Shown here piece after piece: positions 1 to 8,402 of a DNA stretch of 40,765 nt. The stretch spans positions 1-40,765 of the forward strand of contig QHUA01000153.1 of assembly GCA_003221805.1 (NCBI GenBank), in the 5' to 3' direction. The notes beneath the pieces were generated by a model. That model did not search any database and was not told the DNA's origin. It saw nothing but the letters and a program-made list of their open reading frames with translations. Origin of the DNA: Gemmatimonadota bacterium (GTDB lineage: Bacteria > Gemmatimonadota > Gemmatimonadetes > Gemmatimonadales > Gemmatimonadaceae). The translations under genes were made by a program, and so were the position numbers. Each line of letters begins with the position of its first letter. Positions within the stretch are counted from its first letter, which is position 1.

Positions 1-482
1 CTCTTGCCCGTGAAAAAGAGTCCGACGCCGAAAACGTCGGCCAGGGATCCATGGAGTGAGACGGTTGGCGCAAATTCCATCTCCAGCACCGGCTTGAGGC
101 GGCGGTAGAATTCTGCCGTCTTGAGCTTCGTACGAATCAGAGGAACTCCCGTCGCGGCTGCAGACTCCTTGAGTCCACTCGGCAGTTTCTGCCCTTTCGT
201 TACGAAGACCGCCGGAATTGGGAAAGAAAAAAAGAGGTCGAGAATCTTCTTACGCGCGGCGGGCGCCAGCGATTCGAGATAGGTGATTTCCGTTTCACCC
301 AATACCTGCAGTCTCTCTGCCGAAAAACGCTCGACGTATCCGGCGAGGGCGAGACCGGGGCTGGAGACCTCCGCGTTGCCAATCACGCGATCCACGCCCG
401 TGCCCGGCTCGAGCTCTTCCAGCTGCAGTGTCCCGCGCAACCGGTCGAGGAGCTGACCGACGGTTACCTGCTGATTCGGCAT
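1..482 (-). CDS. hprK: HPr kinase/phosphorylase, N-terminal part (cut by window edge)
   Basis: Translating the minus strand from the ATG at 482 gives 160 residues that run off the left edge. The fragment has the HprK N-terminal domain pattern: a SSPGLALAGY segment, RLQVLGETEITYL, a central PAVFVTKGQ segment, then GVPLIRTKL. It ends in SLADVFGVGLFFTGK, the lead-in to the Walker A loop of the kinase domain, which lies outside the window. HprK phosphorylates and dephosphorylates HPr on a serine and couples carbon state to gene expression in the cytoplasm. A GGGGCAGGA ribosome site precedes the ATG. The gene starts 28 bases after the glycosyltransferase stop and is probably co-transcribed with it. 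Truncation here is only the window boundary. Identity is inferred from the N-terminal domain alone, since the catalytic P-loop is not visible. Confidence 0.85.
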   Translation of the reverse strand, partial: MPNQQVTVGQLLDRLRGTLQLEELEPGTGVDRVIGNAEVSSPGLALAGYVERFSAERLQVLGETEITYLESLAPAARKKILDLFFSFPIPAVFVTKGQKLPSGLKESAAATGVPLIRTKLKTAEFYRRLKPVLEMEFAPTVSLHGSLADVFGVGLFFTGK

Positions 483-510
483 TCCTGCCCCATTTGCTTC
501 GAACTTGGAA

Positions 511-1611
511 TCATTGCGCGACAACTTCCTCCAGATGCGAAAGCGTTTCGTTGGCGGCGCGATCCCAGCCGAAGCCCTCGGCGAATTTTCTTGCCGCCTT
601 CCCCAGCACGTCCACCAGATCCGGAGACTGAACGATTCCCCTCATTGCCGCTGTCATTGCCTCGGGATCGTTCTGTGGGACCAGAAAACCGGTCTCGCCA
701 TCGATCACGGACTCGCGAATCCCGGGCGAGTTGGCGGCGATCACGGGAGTTCCACACGCAGCAGCTTCCAGGTTGCTGATCCCCCACCCTTCTTTCGGCG
801 ACGCCAGAACCGACGCCCACGCACGGCGCAAGAGATGAACCTTTTCATCCTCCGGGATAAAGCCGAGAAAACGCACCCGTTCTTCAAGGTCGAGTGATTT
901 TACCAGACCTTCGAGCGCGGCGCGATAGTCGCCGGTGCCGGCGATCTCCAGTCTTGCTTCGGGCACGTTCAGTCCAGCGAAAGCCTTGATGACGATGTCG
1001 ACACGCTTGTACTTCTTGAGTCGGCCGAGATAAATGAACAGCGGCTGTTCGGATCTCTCACCGGCGTCTGGAGTGAGTCGATTCGAGTCGACTCCATTGT
1101 ATATCACCCGGATCGACTTGCGCGGAATACCGCGTGCCGCCAGATCGTCCGCGGTACTAACGCTGACTGCCTCGAAGGGAACACCGCGGTAAAACGCGCC
1201 CAACGGACGCTCAGAGAGCCACACCGCCGCGGCAACGGGCGGCGATGCCTCGCGAAAAACCGTCCCCCCAAAGAGATGGTGAACGAGCACGACGAGCTTG
1301 TGCAGACCCCACAGCGGCGTGTACAGAGGCACTTTGTTCAGGTCCTCGATGACCACGTCGTAATCGTTGCCGGCGAGATGTCGACGGTAGTAGCGCTGAG
1401 CGACGAACGGATAGGTATGACGAGTCCCGGTGCGGTAAACTTCGATCCCGCCAAGGTTGGCCCGTCGTGGGGCGTTGAACCAGCCGCTGCAAAGCAAATC
1501 AACGCTGTGGCCGCGGTCGACGATACGGCTGAAAATTTCCTGTAAGTGAAGCTCGGCGCCTCCCGCCTGCGGATTCGTGAAATCCTGCCAGTTGAGAACG
1601 AGTATCCGCAC
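511..1611 (-). CDS. GT4-family glycosyltransferase
   Basis: This 366-residue protein has the GT-B fold pattern of family GT4. A glycine-rich N-terminal acceptor loop (QAGGAELHLQEIF, about 15-27) is followed by a Rossmann-like N-domain. The nucleotide-sugar domain starts near LFIYLGRLKKYKR (191-203) and carries the E-x7-E motif at E274 and E282 (EGWGISNLE), followed by AACGTPVIA and GETGFLV. It should move a sugar from a nucleotide donor to a lipid or glycan acceptor at the inner face of the membrane. Donor and acceptor cannot be read from the sequence. It starts with GTG, and the nusB stop overlaps this start (TAGTG), which implies translational coupling. There are no membrane segments. Sugar-specific naming would be a guess. 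Confidence 0.85.
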   Translation of the reverse strand: MRILVLNWQDFTNPQAGGAELHLQEIFSRIVDRGHSVDLLCSGWFNAPRRANLGGIEVYRTGTRHTYPFVAQRYYRRHLAGNDYDVVIEDLNKVPLYTPLWGLHKLVVLVHHLFGGTVFREASPPVAAAVWLSERPLGAFYRGVPFEAVSVSTADDLAARGIPRKSIRVIYNGVDSNRLTPDAGERSEQPLFIYLGRLKKYKRVDIVIKAFAGLNVPEARLEIAGTGDYRAALEGLVKSLDLEERVRFLGFIPEDEKVHLLRRAWASVLASPKEGWGISNLEAAACGTPVIAANSPGIRESVIDGETGFLVPQNDPEAMTAAMRGIVQSPDLVDVLGKAARKFAEGFGWDRAANETLSHLEEVVAQ

Positions 1612-2042
1612 TAGATCATGCCGGCCTGTCGTGCGAAAGCGTCAAGCACTCCGTTGACGAATTTGGCGCTGGCGGACGTACCGAATCGCTCCGCCAATCG
1701 CACCGCCTCCTGAATGGCGACCCGAGGCGGTGTGTCGCCTTTCATCAGCTCGGCGGCGCCCAATCGAAGCACAGATCGCTCGATCGCGCCGAGGCGCTCG
1801 AGCCGCCAGTTCGTCGTCAGGTCGGCGAGGCGCGAATCGAGCTCGCTTCCCGCGTTCGAGACGTCTCGTACCAGCACCCCCGCCAGGCGCCGCTCCTCGG
1901 GTGTGACCGCCAGGTCGTCCCAGACCTGGGTGGCAACACGATCGAGATTCTTGCCCGCCCCCGCCCCCGCCTCCCCGCCTCGCATCTCCCACGCGTAGAG
2001 CGCCTGCAGCGCGCGGGCGCGGGCGCGCGATTCAATCCGCAT
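1611..2042 (-). CDS. nusB: Transcription antitermination factor NusB
   Basis: A 143-residue all-helical protein of the usual NusB length. It begins with RARARALQALYAWEM, the RNA-binding arginine-rich first helix, and ends with the signature AIERSVLRLGAAEL, then AIQEAVRLAERFGT and KFVNGVLDAFAR. NusB pairs with NusE (ribosomal protein S10) on boxA RNA to prevent premature termination of rRNA transcription. It overlaps the end of ribH by 11 bases and its stop overlaps the start of the glycosyltransferase. The order ribH-nusB is common in many bacteria and supports the call. A slightly long, alanine/glycine-rich loop (GGEAGAGAG) follows helix 1. Confidence 0.96.
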   Translation of the reverse strand: MRIESRARARALQALYAWEMRGGEAGAGAGKNLDRVATQVWDDLAVTPEERRLAGVLVRDVSNAGSELDSRLADLTTNWRLERLGAIERSVLRLGAAELMKGDTPPRVAIQEAVRLAERFGTSASAKFVNGVLDAFARQAGMI

Positions 2043-2511
2043 CGTCCGGGTCGAGCCGATTCAGAAGATCGACCATCTCGAGTGTTGCCACCGCCGCGTC
2101 AAAGCCCTTGTTGCCGTGCGCGCCCCCGGCGCGAGCTTCAGCCTGTTCGTCGGTGTCGCAAGTGAGAACCCCGAAGCCGATCGGAGTTTCTGCGTCGGCG
2201 CTCGCGGCGGCGAGTCCCCTGGATGCCTCACCAGCGATGTAGTCGAAGTGCGCGGTCTCACCGCGAATGACCGCACCCACTGCGACCAGTCCATCGTAAC
2301 GCTCGCTCGCCAGTAGCCAGCGGGCTGCGATCGGCAGCTCCCACGCTCCGGGAACCCAAACGACGTCGATATCCTCGAAGGCAACACCGTATTTGACGAG
2401 GGCCTCGAGCGCGCCATCGACGAGTTTCTTTACGATGGGCTCATTGAAGCGACTGGCGACGACCACAATGCGCCGCCCGACGCCGCTTGGCAATCCGTGG
2501 AACTCGGGCAT
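2032..2511 (-). CDS. ribH: 6,7-dimethyl-8-ribityllumazine synthase
   Basis: A 159-residue lumazine synthase that condenses 5-amino-6-ribitylamino-uracil with 3,4-dihydroxy-2-butanone 4-phosphate, the penultimate step to riboflavin. Recognisable motifs are VVASRFNEPIVKKLVDGA near the N-terminus, VPGAWELPIAA, AVGAVIRGETAHFDYI (the substrate and phosphate loop) and GVLTCDTDEQAEARAG. The H in the TAHFD motif is the catalytic base of the family. The C-terminus is GGAHGNKGFDAA, with the conserved NKG. It starts at an ATG immediately after the TAA of ribBA and overlaps nusB by 11 bases. Family members assemble into icosahedral or pentameric shells; which form occurs here is not visible. Confidence 0.97.
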   Translation of the reverse strand: MPEFHGLPSGVGRRIVVVASRFNEPIVKKLVDGALEALVKYGVAFEDIDVVWVPGAWELPIAARWLLASERYDGLVAVGAVIRGETAHFDYIAGEASRGLAAASADAETPIGFGVLTCDTDEQAEARAGGAHGNKGFDAAVATLEMVDLLNRLDPDDAD

Positions 2512-3717
2512 TTAAGAAGCGAAGAGGTGTCCCAGCTTTGCCCTTTTGGCTTCGAGGTAGCTTGAGTTCTCGTCGTGCGCGATCGAGATGATCGGGACCC
2601 GCTCGTCGATGGTCAGAGCGTAACCTTCAAGCCCAACCAGTTTGCGCGGATTGTTGGTGATGGGACGGATTGTCCTGAGGCCGAGGTCGAGGAGAATCTG
2701 TGCGCCGATGCCGTAGTTGCGCAGGTCAGGCTTGAAACCGAGGCGCTCGTTGGCTTCGACGGTGTCGATTCCCTGATCCTGGAGCTCGTAGGCCTTGAGC
2801 TTGTTCAAGAGTCCGATGCCGCGGCCTTCCTGATCGAGATAGACGACGACGCCTTTCCCTTCCTTGGCGATCATTTTCATCGCCGTCTCCAGCTGCCAGC
2901 CGCAATCGCAGCGAAGCGAGTGGAACACATCGCCGGTAAGACACTTCGAATGCATTCTCACCAGGACGCTGTCTTGAGGCCCGACATCACCATATACGAG
3001 CGCAATGTGCTCATGCTTGTCGACATCGTTGCGATAACCGACAACGCGCCAGGTGCCCATTTCGGTCGGGAGACGCGCCTCAGCGACTCGATGGACCAGC
3101 CGCTCCGTTTGCAGACGATAAGCGACGAGCTGAGCGACGGTGATAAAAGTCAGCCCGTGCTTCTGCGCGAAGACCTCGAGCTCCGGACGACGAGCGCTCG
3201 AACCATCTTCGCTCAGGACCTCGCAGATCACCCCCGCGGGGGCGAGTCCTGCCAGTCTCGCCAGGTCGACGGCGGTCTCGGTGTGGCCAACACGCTGTAG
3301 CACACCGCCGTCACGGGCACGCAGCGGTGGCACGTGGCCCGGGCGTCGCAGGTCCGACGGAACTGTATTGGGATCGACGGCGATGCGGATCGTCCTGGCG
3401 CGGTCCTGGGCACTGACGCCAGTCGTGACGCCGAAACGCTCGTCGGCATCGATGCTAATGGTGAACGCCGTCCGGTATTCGTCGGTGTTCACTTCGCTTT
3501 GCGGAGCCAGCTCGAGCTGGTCAGCACGCTCGCTGGTAAGGGCGAGACAAATCCAGCCGCCGGCTTTGCGGATCATGAAGTTGATCATCTCCGGCGTGAC
3601 GAGCTCGGCGGCGCAAATAAGGTCGCCCTCGTTCTCGCGATCCTCGTCGTCGGCGACGATGATCAGCTTGCCCGCTTTTATGTCGGCGATTGCCTGGTCG
3701 ACGGTTCCAAACTGCAT
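2512..3717 (-). CDS. ribBA: Bifunctional 3,4-DHBP synthase / GTP cyclohydrolase II
   Basis: A 401-residue fusion of RibB and RibA, making the two precursors of riboflavin. The N-terminal half carries the DHBP synthase acidic loop DDEDRENEGD (23-32), which binds magnesium, and the segment GHTETAVDLARLAGL. The C-terminal half (from about 205) carries the cyclohydrolase zinc cysteines in KCLTGDVFHSLRCDCG and the YLDQEGRGIGL catalytic loop, followed by the family ending in NNPRKLVGL. The RPGHVPPLRA segment has proline where the family usually has phenylalanine (HVFPLRA); this is not a known catalytic residue. It starts 7 bases after the ribE stop. Length and domain order are typical. Confidence 0.97.
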   Translation of the reverse strand: MQFGTVDQAIADIKAGKLIIVADDEDRENEGDLICAAELVTPEMINFMIRKAGGWICLALTSERADQLELAPQSEVNTDEYRTAFTISIDADERFGVTTGVSAQDRARTIRIAVDPNTVPSDLRRPGHVPPLRARDGGVLQRVGHTETAVDLARLAGLAPAGVICEVLSEDGSSARRPELEVFAQKHGLTFITVAQLVAYRLQTERLVHRVAEARLPTEMGTWRVVGYRNDVDKHEHIALVYGDVGPQDSVLVRMHSKCLTGDVFHSLRCDCGWQLETAMKMIAKEGKGVVVYLDQEGRGIGLLNKLKAYELQDQGIDTVEANERLGFKPDLRNYGIGAQILLDLGLRTIRPITNNPRKLVGLEGYALTIDERVPIISIAHDENSSYLEAKRAKLGHLFAS

Positions 3718-3724
3718 ACTGGGT

Positions 3725-4360
3725 CTAGTGCTCCAACGAGAAATCGGTGAGAGAATTTAGCGCCGAAGCCTCCCTCAGATAGGGTTCGAGCAGGCGCCGC
3801 ACATGTTTAGCGATGATATCGGCCTCCACTTGAACCCTGGAACCTGGCTTTAGATCGCCAAGGTTCGTATGTCGCAGCGTGTACTCGATCAACGAGACCT
3901 GCAGGCCGCGGGGCTTGAGATCGTTGACGGTGAGACTCACGCCATCGATGGCAACGGATCCGTGCAGGACGAACAGCGGCTCGAACGCCGTCGGAAGAGA
4001 GATGTCGACGAGCAGTGCGTCACCCTCGCGCTCAACAGCCGCCACAATACCCACACAATCGACGTGTCCCTGCACGATGTGGCCACCCAGTCGATCGCTG
4101 GCGCGCAGCGCTCGTTCCAGGTTGACTTTCGTTCCTTTCTTCCAGTCGCCGATGGTGGTGCGCTCGAGCGTCGTGGTGACGGCCGCCGCGTCGAACCAGT
4201 CGGCGCCGAATTCACGGACCGTCAGGCAGGCGCCATTGATGGCGATGCTCTCCCCAGCCGTGAGATCGTTGAACGGCGCGCGGATGCGTAGCTCGCGTCC
4301 GGCATCCGTCTGCCGCACGCTCTCCACCTCGCCAACTTGTTCAATCAATCCAGTGAACAT
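3725..4360 (-). CDS. ribE: Riboflavin synthase alpha subunit
   Basis: A 211-residue protein made of two homologous lumazine-binding barrels. The first begins MFTGLIEQVGEV and contains GESIAINGACLTV. The second begins GGHIVQGHVDCVG and contains GSVAIDGVSLTVN. It dismutates two molecules of 6,7-dimethyl-8-ribityllumazine to riboflavin, the last step of the pathway. The ATG overlaps the ribD stop (TAATG), so its translation is probably coupled to ribD. A trimer is the family norm. The symbol ribC is used for the same gene in some bacteria. Confidence 0.96.
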   Translation of the reverse strand: MFTGLIEQVGEVESVRQTDAGRELRIRAPFNDLTAGESIAINGACLTVREFGADWFDAAAVTTTLERTTIGDWKKGTKVNLERALRASDRLGGHIVQGHVDCVGIVAAVEREGDALLVDISLPTAFEPLFVLHGSVAIDGVSLTVNDLKPRGLQVSLIEYTLRHTNLGDLKPGSRVQVEADIIAKHVRRLLEPYLREASALNSLTDFSLEH

Positions 4361-5418
4361 TACGCCTCACGCATCGCAAAAACCGACATCACGTCTTCCC
4401 CGAGCTCCGCACGTCTGATGATTGGCAGACTCGCCAGCCACTCCCGGAAGTCACTCTGGAAGCCGTCAAAGGGGCTCAAAGCATTTGTTCCGAGTGTGAT
4501 GGGTGAATGAAAGATAATCAGTCGGTCGACCAGCTTTCTCTTGAGGAACTCCTGCGCCACACGAGCGCCCCCCTCAACCAGCAGATGCTGTAGCTCGAAA
4601 CCGTGGAGCGCCTCGAGCGCGTCGGGCAGGTCCTCCGCCTCGAAAACATCGACACCGGCGTTATGCAGCGCGGCGAGACGCGTGATCGCCGGATGATGCG
4701 CAAAAATCGCCGTCGGAGTTTGCCGGGCAGTGCGAACGAGGTTCGATTCGAGCGGAGTCTCGGCGTCGCGGTCGAACACCACCCGCAGTGGCGCAATTCT
4801 GGGTCGGATCGGTCCACGGGCGGTAAGCTGTGGATCATCGGCTCTCACTGTCCCCAACCCGACAGCAATCGCATCGACATTCGCCCGCAGTCGCTGAACC
4901 TCGGCGCGTGATTGTTCGTTGCTGATCCACCGGTGTTCGCCGGACGGATCGTTCATCTTCCCGTCGCTCGACAGCGCCAGCTTGAGCGTGACCCAGGGCC
5001 GATTGGGATTGGTCGCCGCAAAGAAGAACGGTGCGTTGAGCTCGAGCGCAGCTGCTTCCTCGACGCCGAAGTCCACCCGTACGCCATAATCTGCCAGGTG
5101 CCGGGCGCCGCCACCTGCGAGTGCCGTCGGATCGGCGGCGGCGATCACTACGCGGCTGACGCGCGCCTGAATGATTGTCTCGGTACAGGGTGGCGTCTTC
5201 CCGAAATGATTGCATGGCTCGAGGGTGACGTACATCGTCGATCCCTGCGCCCGATCGCCGGCTGCTTTTAGGGCAACGACCTCAGCGTGGGCTTCGCCGT
5301 AGCGGGCGTGAAACCCTTCTCCGACAACCACACCGTCACGAACGACAACAGCGCCGACCATAGGGTTCGGCGCTGTTTGACCCCAGCCTTGCTGGGCGAG
5401 GGCGAGCGCGCGACGCAT
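4360..5418 (-). CDS. ribD: Bifunctional pyrimidine deaminase/reductase RibD
   Basis: This 352-residue enzyme deaminates and then reduces the pyrimidine intermediate made by GTP cyclohydrolase II. The N-terminal deaminase has TAPNPMVGAVVV, the zinc ligand and proton shuttle HAEVVAL, and PCNHFGKTPPC with the two zinc cysteines. The C-terminal reductase begins WVTLKLALSSDGKM and has the LLVEGGARV nucleotide-binding segment. The frame stays open upstream to 5679, but that stretch lies over the outer-membrane protein gene and does not look like protein. I choose the ATG at 5418, just before RRALALAQQG, because it has a GGAG ribosome site and starts 22 bases after the previous stop. RibD proteins normally show a few residues (DE.YM) before this point, so a non-standard start slightly upstream is possible. 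Confidence 0.93.
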   Translation of the reverse strand: MRRALALAQQGWGQTAPNPMVGAVVVRDGVVVGEGFHARYGEAHAEVVALKAAGDRAQGSTMYVTLEPCNHFGKTPPCTETIIQARVSRVVIAAADPTALAGGGARHLADYGVRVDFGVEEAAALELNAPFFFAATNPNRPWVTLKLALSSDGKMNDPSGEHRWISNEQSRAEVQRLRANVDAIAVGLGTVRADDPQLTARGPIRPRIAPLRVVFDRDAETPLESNLVRTARQTPTAIFAHHPAITRLAALHNAGVDVFEAEDLPDALEALHGFELQHLLVEGGARVAQEFLKRKLVDRLIIFHSPITLGTNALSPFDGFQSDFREWLASLPIIRRAELGEDVMSVFAMREA

Positions 5419-5440
5419 GTACTCCGCGTCGCGAACGTCG

Positions 5441-6445
5441 TTAGAACCCGAATCGAGCTCCGACCGATCCGTAGAGTCTGGAATCGGCTGCTTGCTTGCC
5501 ACTGAAGGTGTTGTAAGTGTGGATCGTGCCGCCAGATACCTGTCCAATTTCGGCGTTGATCTTGAAAAGCAAAAGGTTAATGGACAAATCGCCGAAAATG
5601 TTGGTCCTGGTGAGGTTCTGCGAGATGGATACCGGGCCAGCATTGGCGGCCGCAGTGGGCGGTACGGTGCGCGCAGCAACGTGCGCAGCTATGTCAGTTG
5701 AGGCGTCGTATTTGTCCTGACCGAAGCCCGCAGCCAGCCCAAAAAGAATCAGACTCTTGCTGGCCGTTACGCGCCATGCCTTCGTCTTTAGGCTGAGGTT
5801 ATTCACGTACAGCGAGTCGCCGCCGTTTGCGCCAGCGATGTTCAGAGTCGGCAGATCGCGGACAAGGTAGCTCACCGAAATTCCCGGAACGAGCAGGGAC
5901 TCCTGCAGAATTCCCACCCGTGCGCCGTAGCCCAGCTTCAGCGACCCGTTCGGCACTTTGACGCTCACGCCGCTGTTATTGAATTCTGGGATGTACGACG
6001 CGCTCACGAGCACATCGATGCCACCGACATTTGTTAGCGCGAGGGGTATGCCTTTGAAAATGCCAATCGCCAAATCGGCTGCTGGCATGGGGAGGTACTG
6101 ACTCTTGGTATCGATCGCAGGCGTATTCTGTGCGCCCGACGTCGACACCTGAATATTCTGAACCTGCGGCAGGCTTCCCTGAACTGCGTTCACGCGCAGA
6201 CCAACCGAAAAGTGGCCTAGTCCACCCAGATTTCCACCTTGTCCAAGTGTCGGGTTCCCACCCGCGATGCTCGTCCCGAGCTGGGGAGCCAGATAACGGA
6301 ATAGATCAATCGCTTTCTGACAGGCATCCTGAGATACCCGTTGTGTTGCCGTCCCCGACGGGCATTGGGGATCGGGTGATTGAGCCCGTAGTGACGCGCT
6401 TGACATCGTCGCAGCGGCGACCAAGACCAACAAACGTGCTTTCAT
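5441..6445 (-). CDS. Exported beta-barrel outer-membrane protein, function unknown
   Basis: A 334-residue protein with a clear Sec signal peptide: MKAR, a hydrophobic core, and a probable cut after ASLRA-Q. The rest is rich in alternating polar/hydrophobic strands and glycine. It ends in GSVGARFGF; a terminal phenylalanine is the usual BamA recognition mark of outer-membrane barrels. Near the N-terminus CPSGTATQRVSQDACQ may form a disulfide. The segment LAPQLGTSIAGG...GHFSVGLRVNAV recalls poorly characterised DUF-type Bacteroidota/Gemmatimonadota barrels, but I do not recognise the family with certainty. The ribosome site (GAGGAA) overlaps the purM stop, and ribD follows 22 bases later, so it sits inside the purine/riboflavin operon. 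A role in substrate passage across the outer membrane is possible but unproven. Confidence 0.8.
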   Translation of the reverse strand: MKARLLVLVAAATMSSASLRAQSPDPQCPSGTATQRVSQDACQKAIDLFRYLAPQLGTSIAGGNPTLGQGGNLGGLGHFSVGLRVNAVQGSLPQVQNIQVSTSGAQNTPAIDTKSQYLPMPAADLAIGIFKGIPLALTNVGGIDVLVSASYIPEFNNSGVSVKVPNGSLKLGYGARVGILQESLLVPGISVSYLVRDLPTLNIAGANGGDSLYVNNLSLKTKAWRVTASKSLILFGLAAGFGQDKYDASTDIAAHVAARTVPPTAAANAGPVSISQNLTRTNIFGDLSINLLLFKINAEIGQVSGGTIHTYNTFSGKQAADSRLYGSVGARFGF

Positions 6446-6456
6446 CGGTTATTTCC

Positions 6457-7485
6457 TCAAGAAAGTATGACTGCGCCTGAGCCCGGTCGGAGCGTGCCGA
6501 TGCGCCAACCCTTCAATCCGGCCTGGGCCGCCGCCGCCAACACAGATGCGACATCTGACGGCGCGCAGATCGCGACCATTCCTACACCCATGTTGAACGT
6601 CCGGTACATCTCGGCGCGCTCGACATGCCCAGCCTCCATAAGGACCCCGAAGACTCTCGGAACCCTCCAACTCGAGACATCTACCACCGCATCCAGCGTT
6701 GGCGGCAACGCACGATCGAGATTCTCCGGCAATCCGCCGCCGGTGATATGCGCCATCGCGTGCACGCGATCGAGCACCGGCTTGAGCGCCAACAAATACG
6801 ACTTGTGCTCCGCGAGCAATACATCTGCGACCGTCCCGCCACCATCGGGAAACGAGTCGGTCATTCGGAGATTGAGTCGATCGGAAATGATCTTTCTCGC
6901 CAGCGAATAACCGTTCGTGTGCAGTCCCGAGCTCGGAAGTGCGATGAGAACGTCATCCGGTCTCACACGATGCGGCCCGAGAACCGCATCTTCTTCCACA
7001 TATCCGACGATGAAACCAGCCAAGTCGTAATCCGGCGGAGTGTACAAACCCGGCATTTCTGCTGTTTCTCCGCCTATTAGCGCGCAGGAATTCTCGCGAC
7101 AGCCGGCCGCAACGCCCGCGACCACCGCTTCGACGACGCCGGGATCGAGCTTCCCAAACGCCACGTAGTCCAAAAAGAACAGTGGAAGTGCGCCCTGAAC
7201 GAGGATGTCGTTGACGCAATGGTTGACGAGATCGCGACCAATCGTGTCGTGTCGTCCAGCGTCGATTGCAACCTTGATCTTTGTACCGACCCCATCCGCG
7301 CTCGACACCAGCACTGGTTTGCGAAGCCCGGGGGGGACCCGAAACATGTCGCCGAATCCACCGAAGCCACCTACGACGCCACGCGTGAAGGTGGATTCTA
7401 CGAGCTTCTTGATGCGATCCTTGGCGGCGTTGGAGGCATCGATGTCCACACCGGCGCTTCCATAGCGAAGCGCATCGTCGCTCAC
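6457..7485 (-). CDS. purM: Phosphoribosylformylglycinamidine cyclo-ligase (AIR synthetase)
   Basis: This 342-residue enzyme closes the imidazole ring in purine synthesis, using ATP to convert FGAM to AIR. Motifs include YGSAGVDIDAS at the N-terminus, VSSADGVGTKIKVA (ATP and substrate loop), DLVNHCVNDILVQGA, the glycine-rich ALIGGETAEMPG and HITGGGLPENLDR. The open frame extends upstream to 7974 over the kinase gene, but that part is nonsense. The start is the GTG at 7485, which overlaps the kinase stop as GTGA and gives VSDDALRYGSAGVD, the normal AIR synthetase N-terminus and length. It is translationally coupled to the PfkB kinase upstream. Confidence 0.95.
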   Translation of the reverse strand: MSDDALRYGSAGVDIDASNAAKDRIKKLVESTFTRGVVGGFGGFGDMFRVPPGLRKPVLVSSADGVGTKIKVAIDAGRHDTIGRDLVNHCVNDILVQGALPLFFLDYVAFGKLDPGVVEAVVAGVAAGCRENSCALIGGETAEMPGLYTPPDYDLAGFIVGYVEEDAVLGPHRVRPDDVLIALPSSGLHTNGYSLARKIISDRLNLRMTDSFPDGGGTVADVLLAEHKSYLLALKPVLDRVHAMAHITGGGLPENLDRALPPTLDAVVDVSSWRVPRVFGVLMEAGHVERAEMYRTFNMGVGMVAICAPSDVASVLAAAAQAGLKGWRIGTLRPGSGAVILS

Positions 7486-8399
7486 GCCGGCAGCGCCTCT
7501 TCGAACGCCACCAATCGACGCATATCGCGCATGCGCTGATCGATCTCGGCTCGGGTGACTGTCATCAAGCGCTCGATCGAGAATTTCTCGACGGCGAACG
7601 AGCCCATTACCGACCCGAAGATCACCGCCCGCCGCATGTTGGCCTCGCTCAGATCGTTGGTGGCGGCGAGGTAGCCGATGAATCCGCCCGCGAAGGAGTC
7701 GCCGGCACCCGTTGGATCGAAAACATTTTCCAGCGGAAATGCCGGGGCGAAGAAAACCGAGCTCTCGGTGAACATGAAGGCGCCGTGTTCGCCCTTCTTG
7801 ATGATGACGTGGCGCGGCCCGCGCGCCATGATCCACTGCGCCGCCTGCACGAGGTTGGCCTTCTCCGAGAGCTGACGCGCCTCTGCATCGTTGAGAGTCA
7901 CGAGATTTACTCTTTCCATCAGCCGCAGCAGGTCGGGACGTCTGCTCTGAATCCAGAAGTTCATCGTGTCGCACGCGACCAACCTTGGCTTCTTCACTTG
8001 CTCCAGCACGTCCAGCTGTAGGCGGGGATCGATGTTGGCGAGGAAGACGTACGGCGATGACCGAAGTTTCTCGGGGATTTTCGGACTGAAATGCGAGAAG
8101 ACTCCGAGGTGGGTTTCGAGTGTCTCTGCCGAATTGAGGTCGTGCCGGTACCGCCCCCGCCAGCGGAACGAATTTCCTTCGGCCCGCTCCAGCCCGCTGA
8201 AGTCCACGCCCCGCTTCTTTAGTGGCTCAAGTTTCTCGATTGGGTAATCCGATCCAACTACCCCGACTACGCTCACCTTGGTCAGGTGGCTGGCCGAAGC
8301 GGAAAAAAAAGTCGCCGAGCCGCCGAGCACGTCGTCGGCTTTGCCGAACGGAGTCTCAACCGAGTCGAGCGCCACAGACCCAACGACAAGCACACTCAT
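7482..8399 (-). CDS. PfkB-family sugar/nucleoside kinase
   Basis: A 305-residue ribokinase-like protein. The N-terminal GSVALDSVETP and GGSATFFSASAS segments form the substrate-binding lid region. The C-terminal PfkB signature DPTGAGDSFAGG (228-239) holds the anion hole and the catalytic aspartate D234. It should phosphorylate a small sugar or nucleoside with ATP; the substrate is not readable. In this order (argS-kinase-purM) it may belong to purine or ribose metabolism, since adenosine kinase and ribokinase are in the same fold family, but this is inference from context. The ATG follows the argS stop by 3 bases with an AAGGA ribosome site. Its TGA overlaps the purM GTG. Confidence 0.9.
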   Translation of the reverse strand: MSVLVVGSVALDSVETPFGKADDVLGGSATFFSASASHLTKVSVVGVVGSDYPIEKLEPLKKRGVDFSGLERAEGNSFRWRGRYRHDLNSAETLETHLGVFSHFSPKIPEKLRSSPYVFLANIDPRLQLDVLEQVKKPRLVACDTMNFWIQSRRPDLLRLMERVNLVTLNDAEARQLSEKANLVQAAQWIMARGPRHVIIKKGEHGAFMFTESSVFFAPAFPLENVFDPTGAGDSFAGGFIGYLAATNDLSEANMRRAVIFGSVMGSFAVEKFSIERLMTVTRAEIDQRMRDMRRLVAFEEALPA

Positions 8400-8402
8400 T
8401 CC

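Noticed and set aside
2575-3300. 241-codon plus-strand frame over ribBA
   Set aside because: Shadow of ribBA; no recognisable motif.
5419-5679. 87-codon N-terminal extension of ribD
   Set aside because: It overlaps the barrel gene in another frame and does not resemble RibD.
7486-7974. 163-codon extension upstream of purM
   Set aside because: It lies over the PfkB kinase in a different frame; purM has a good GTG at the kinase stop.
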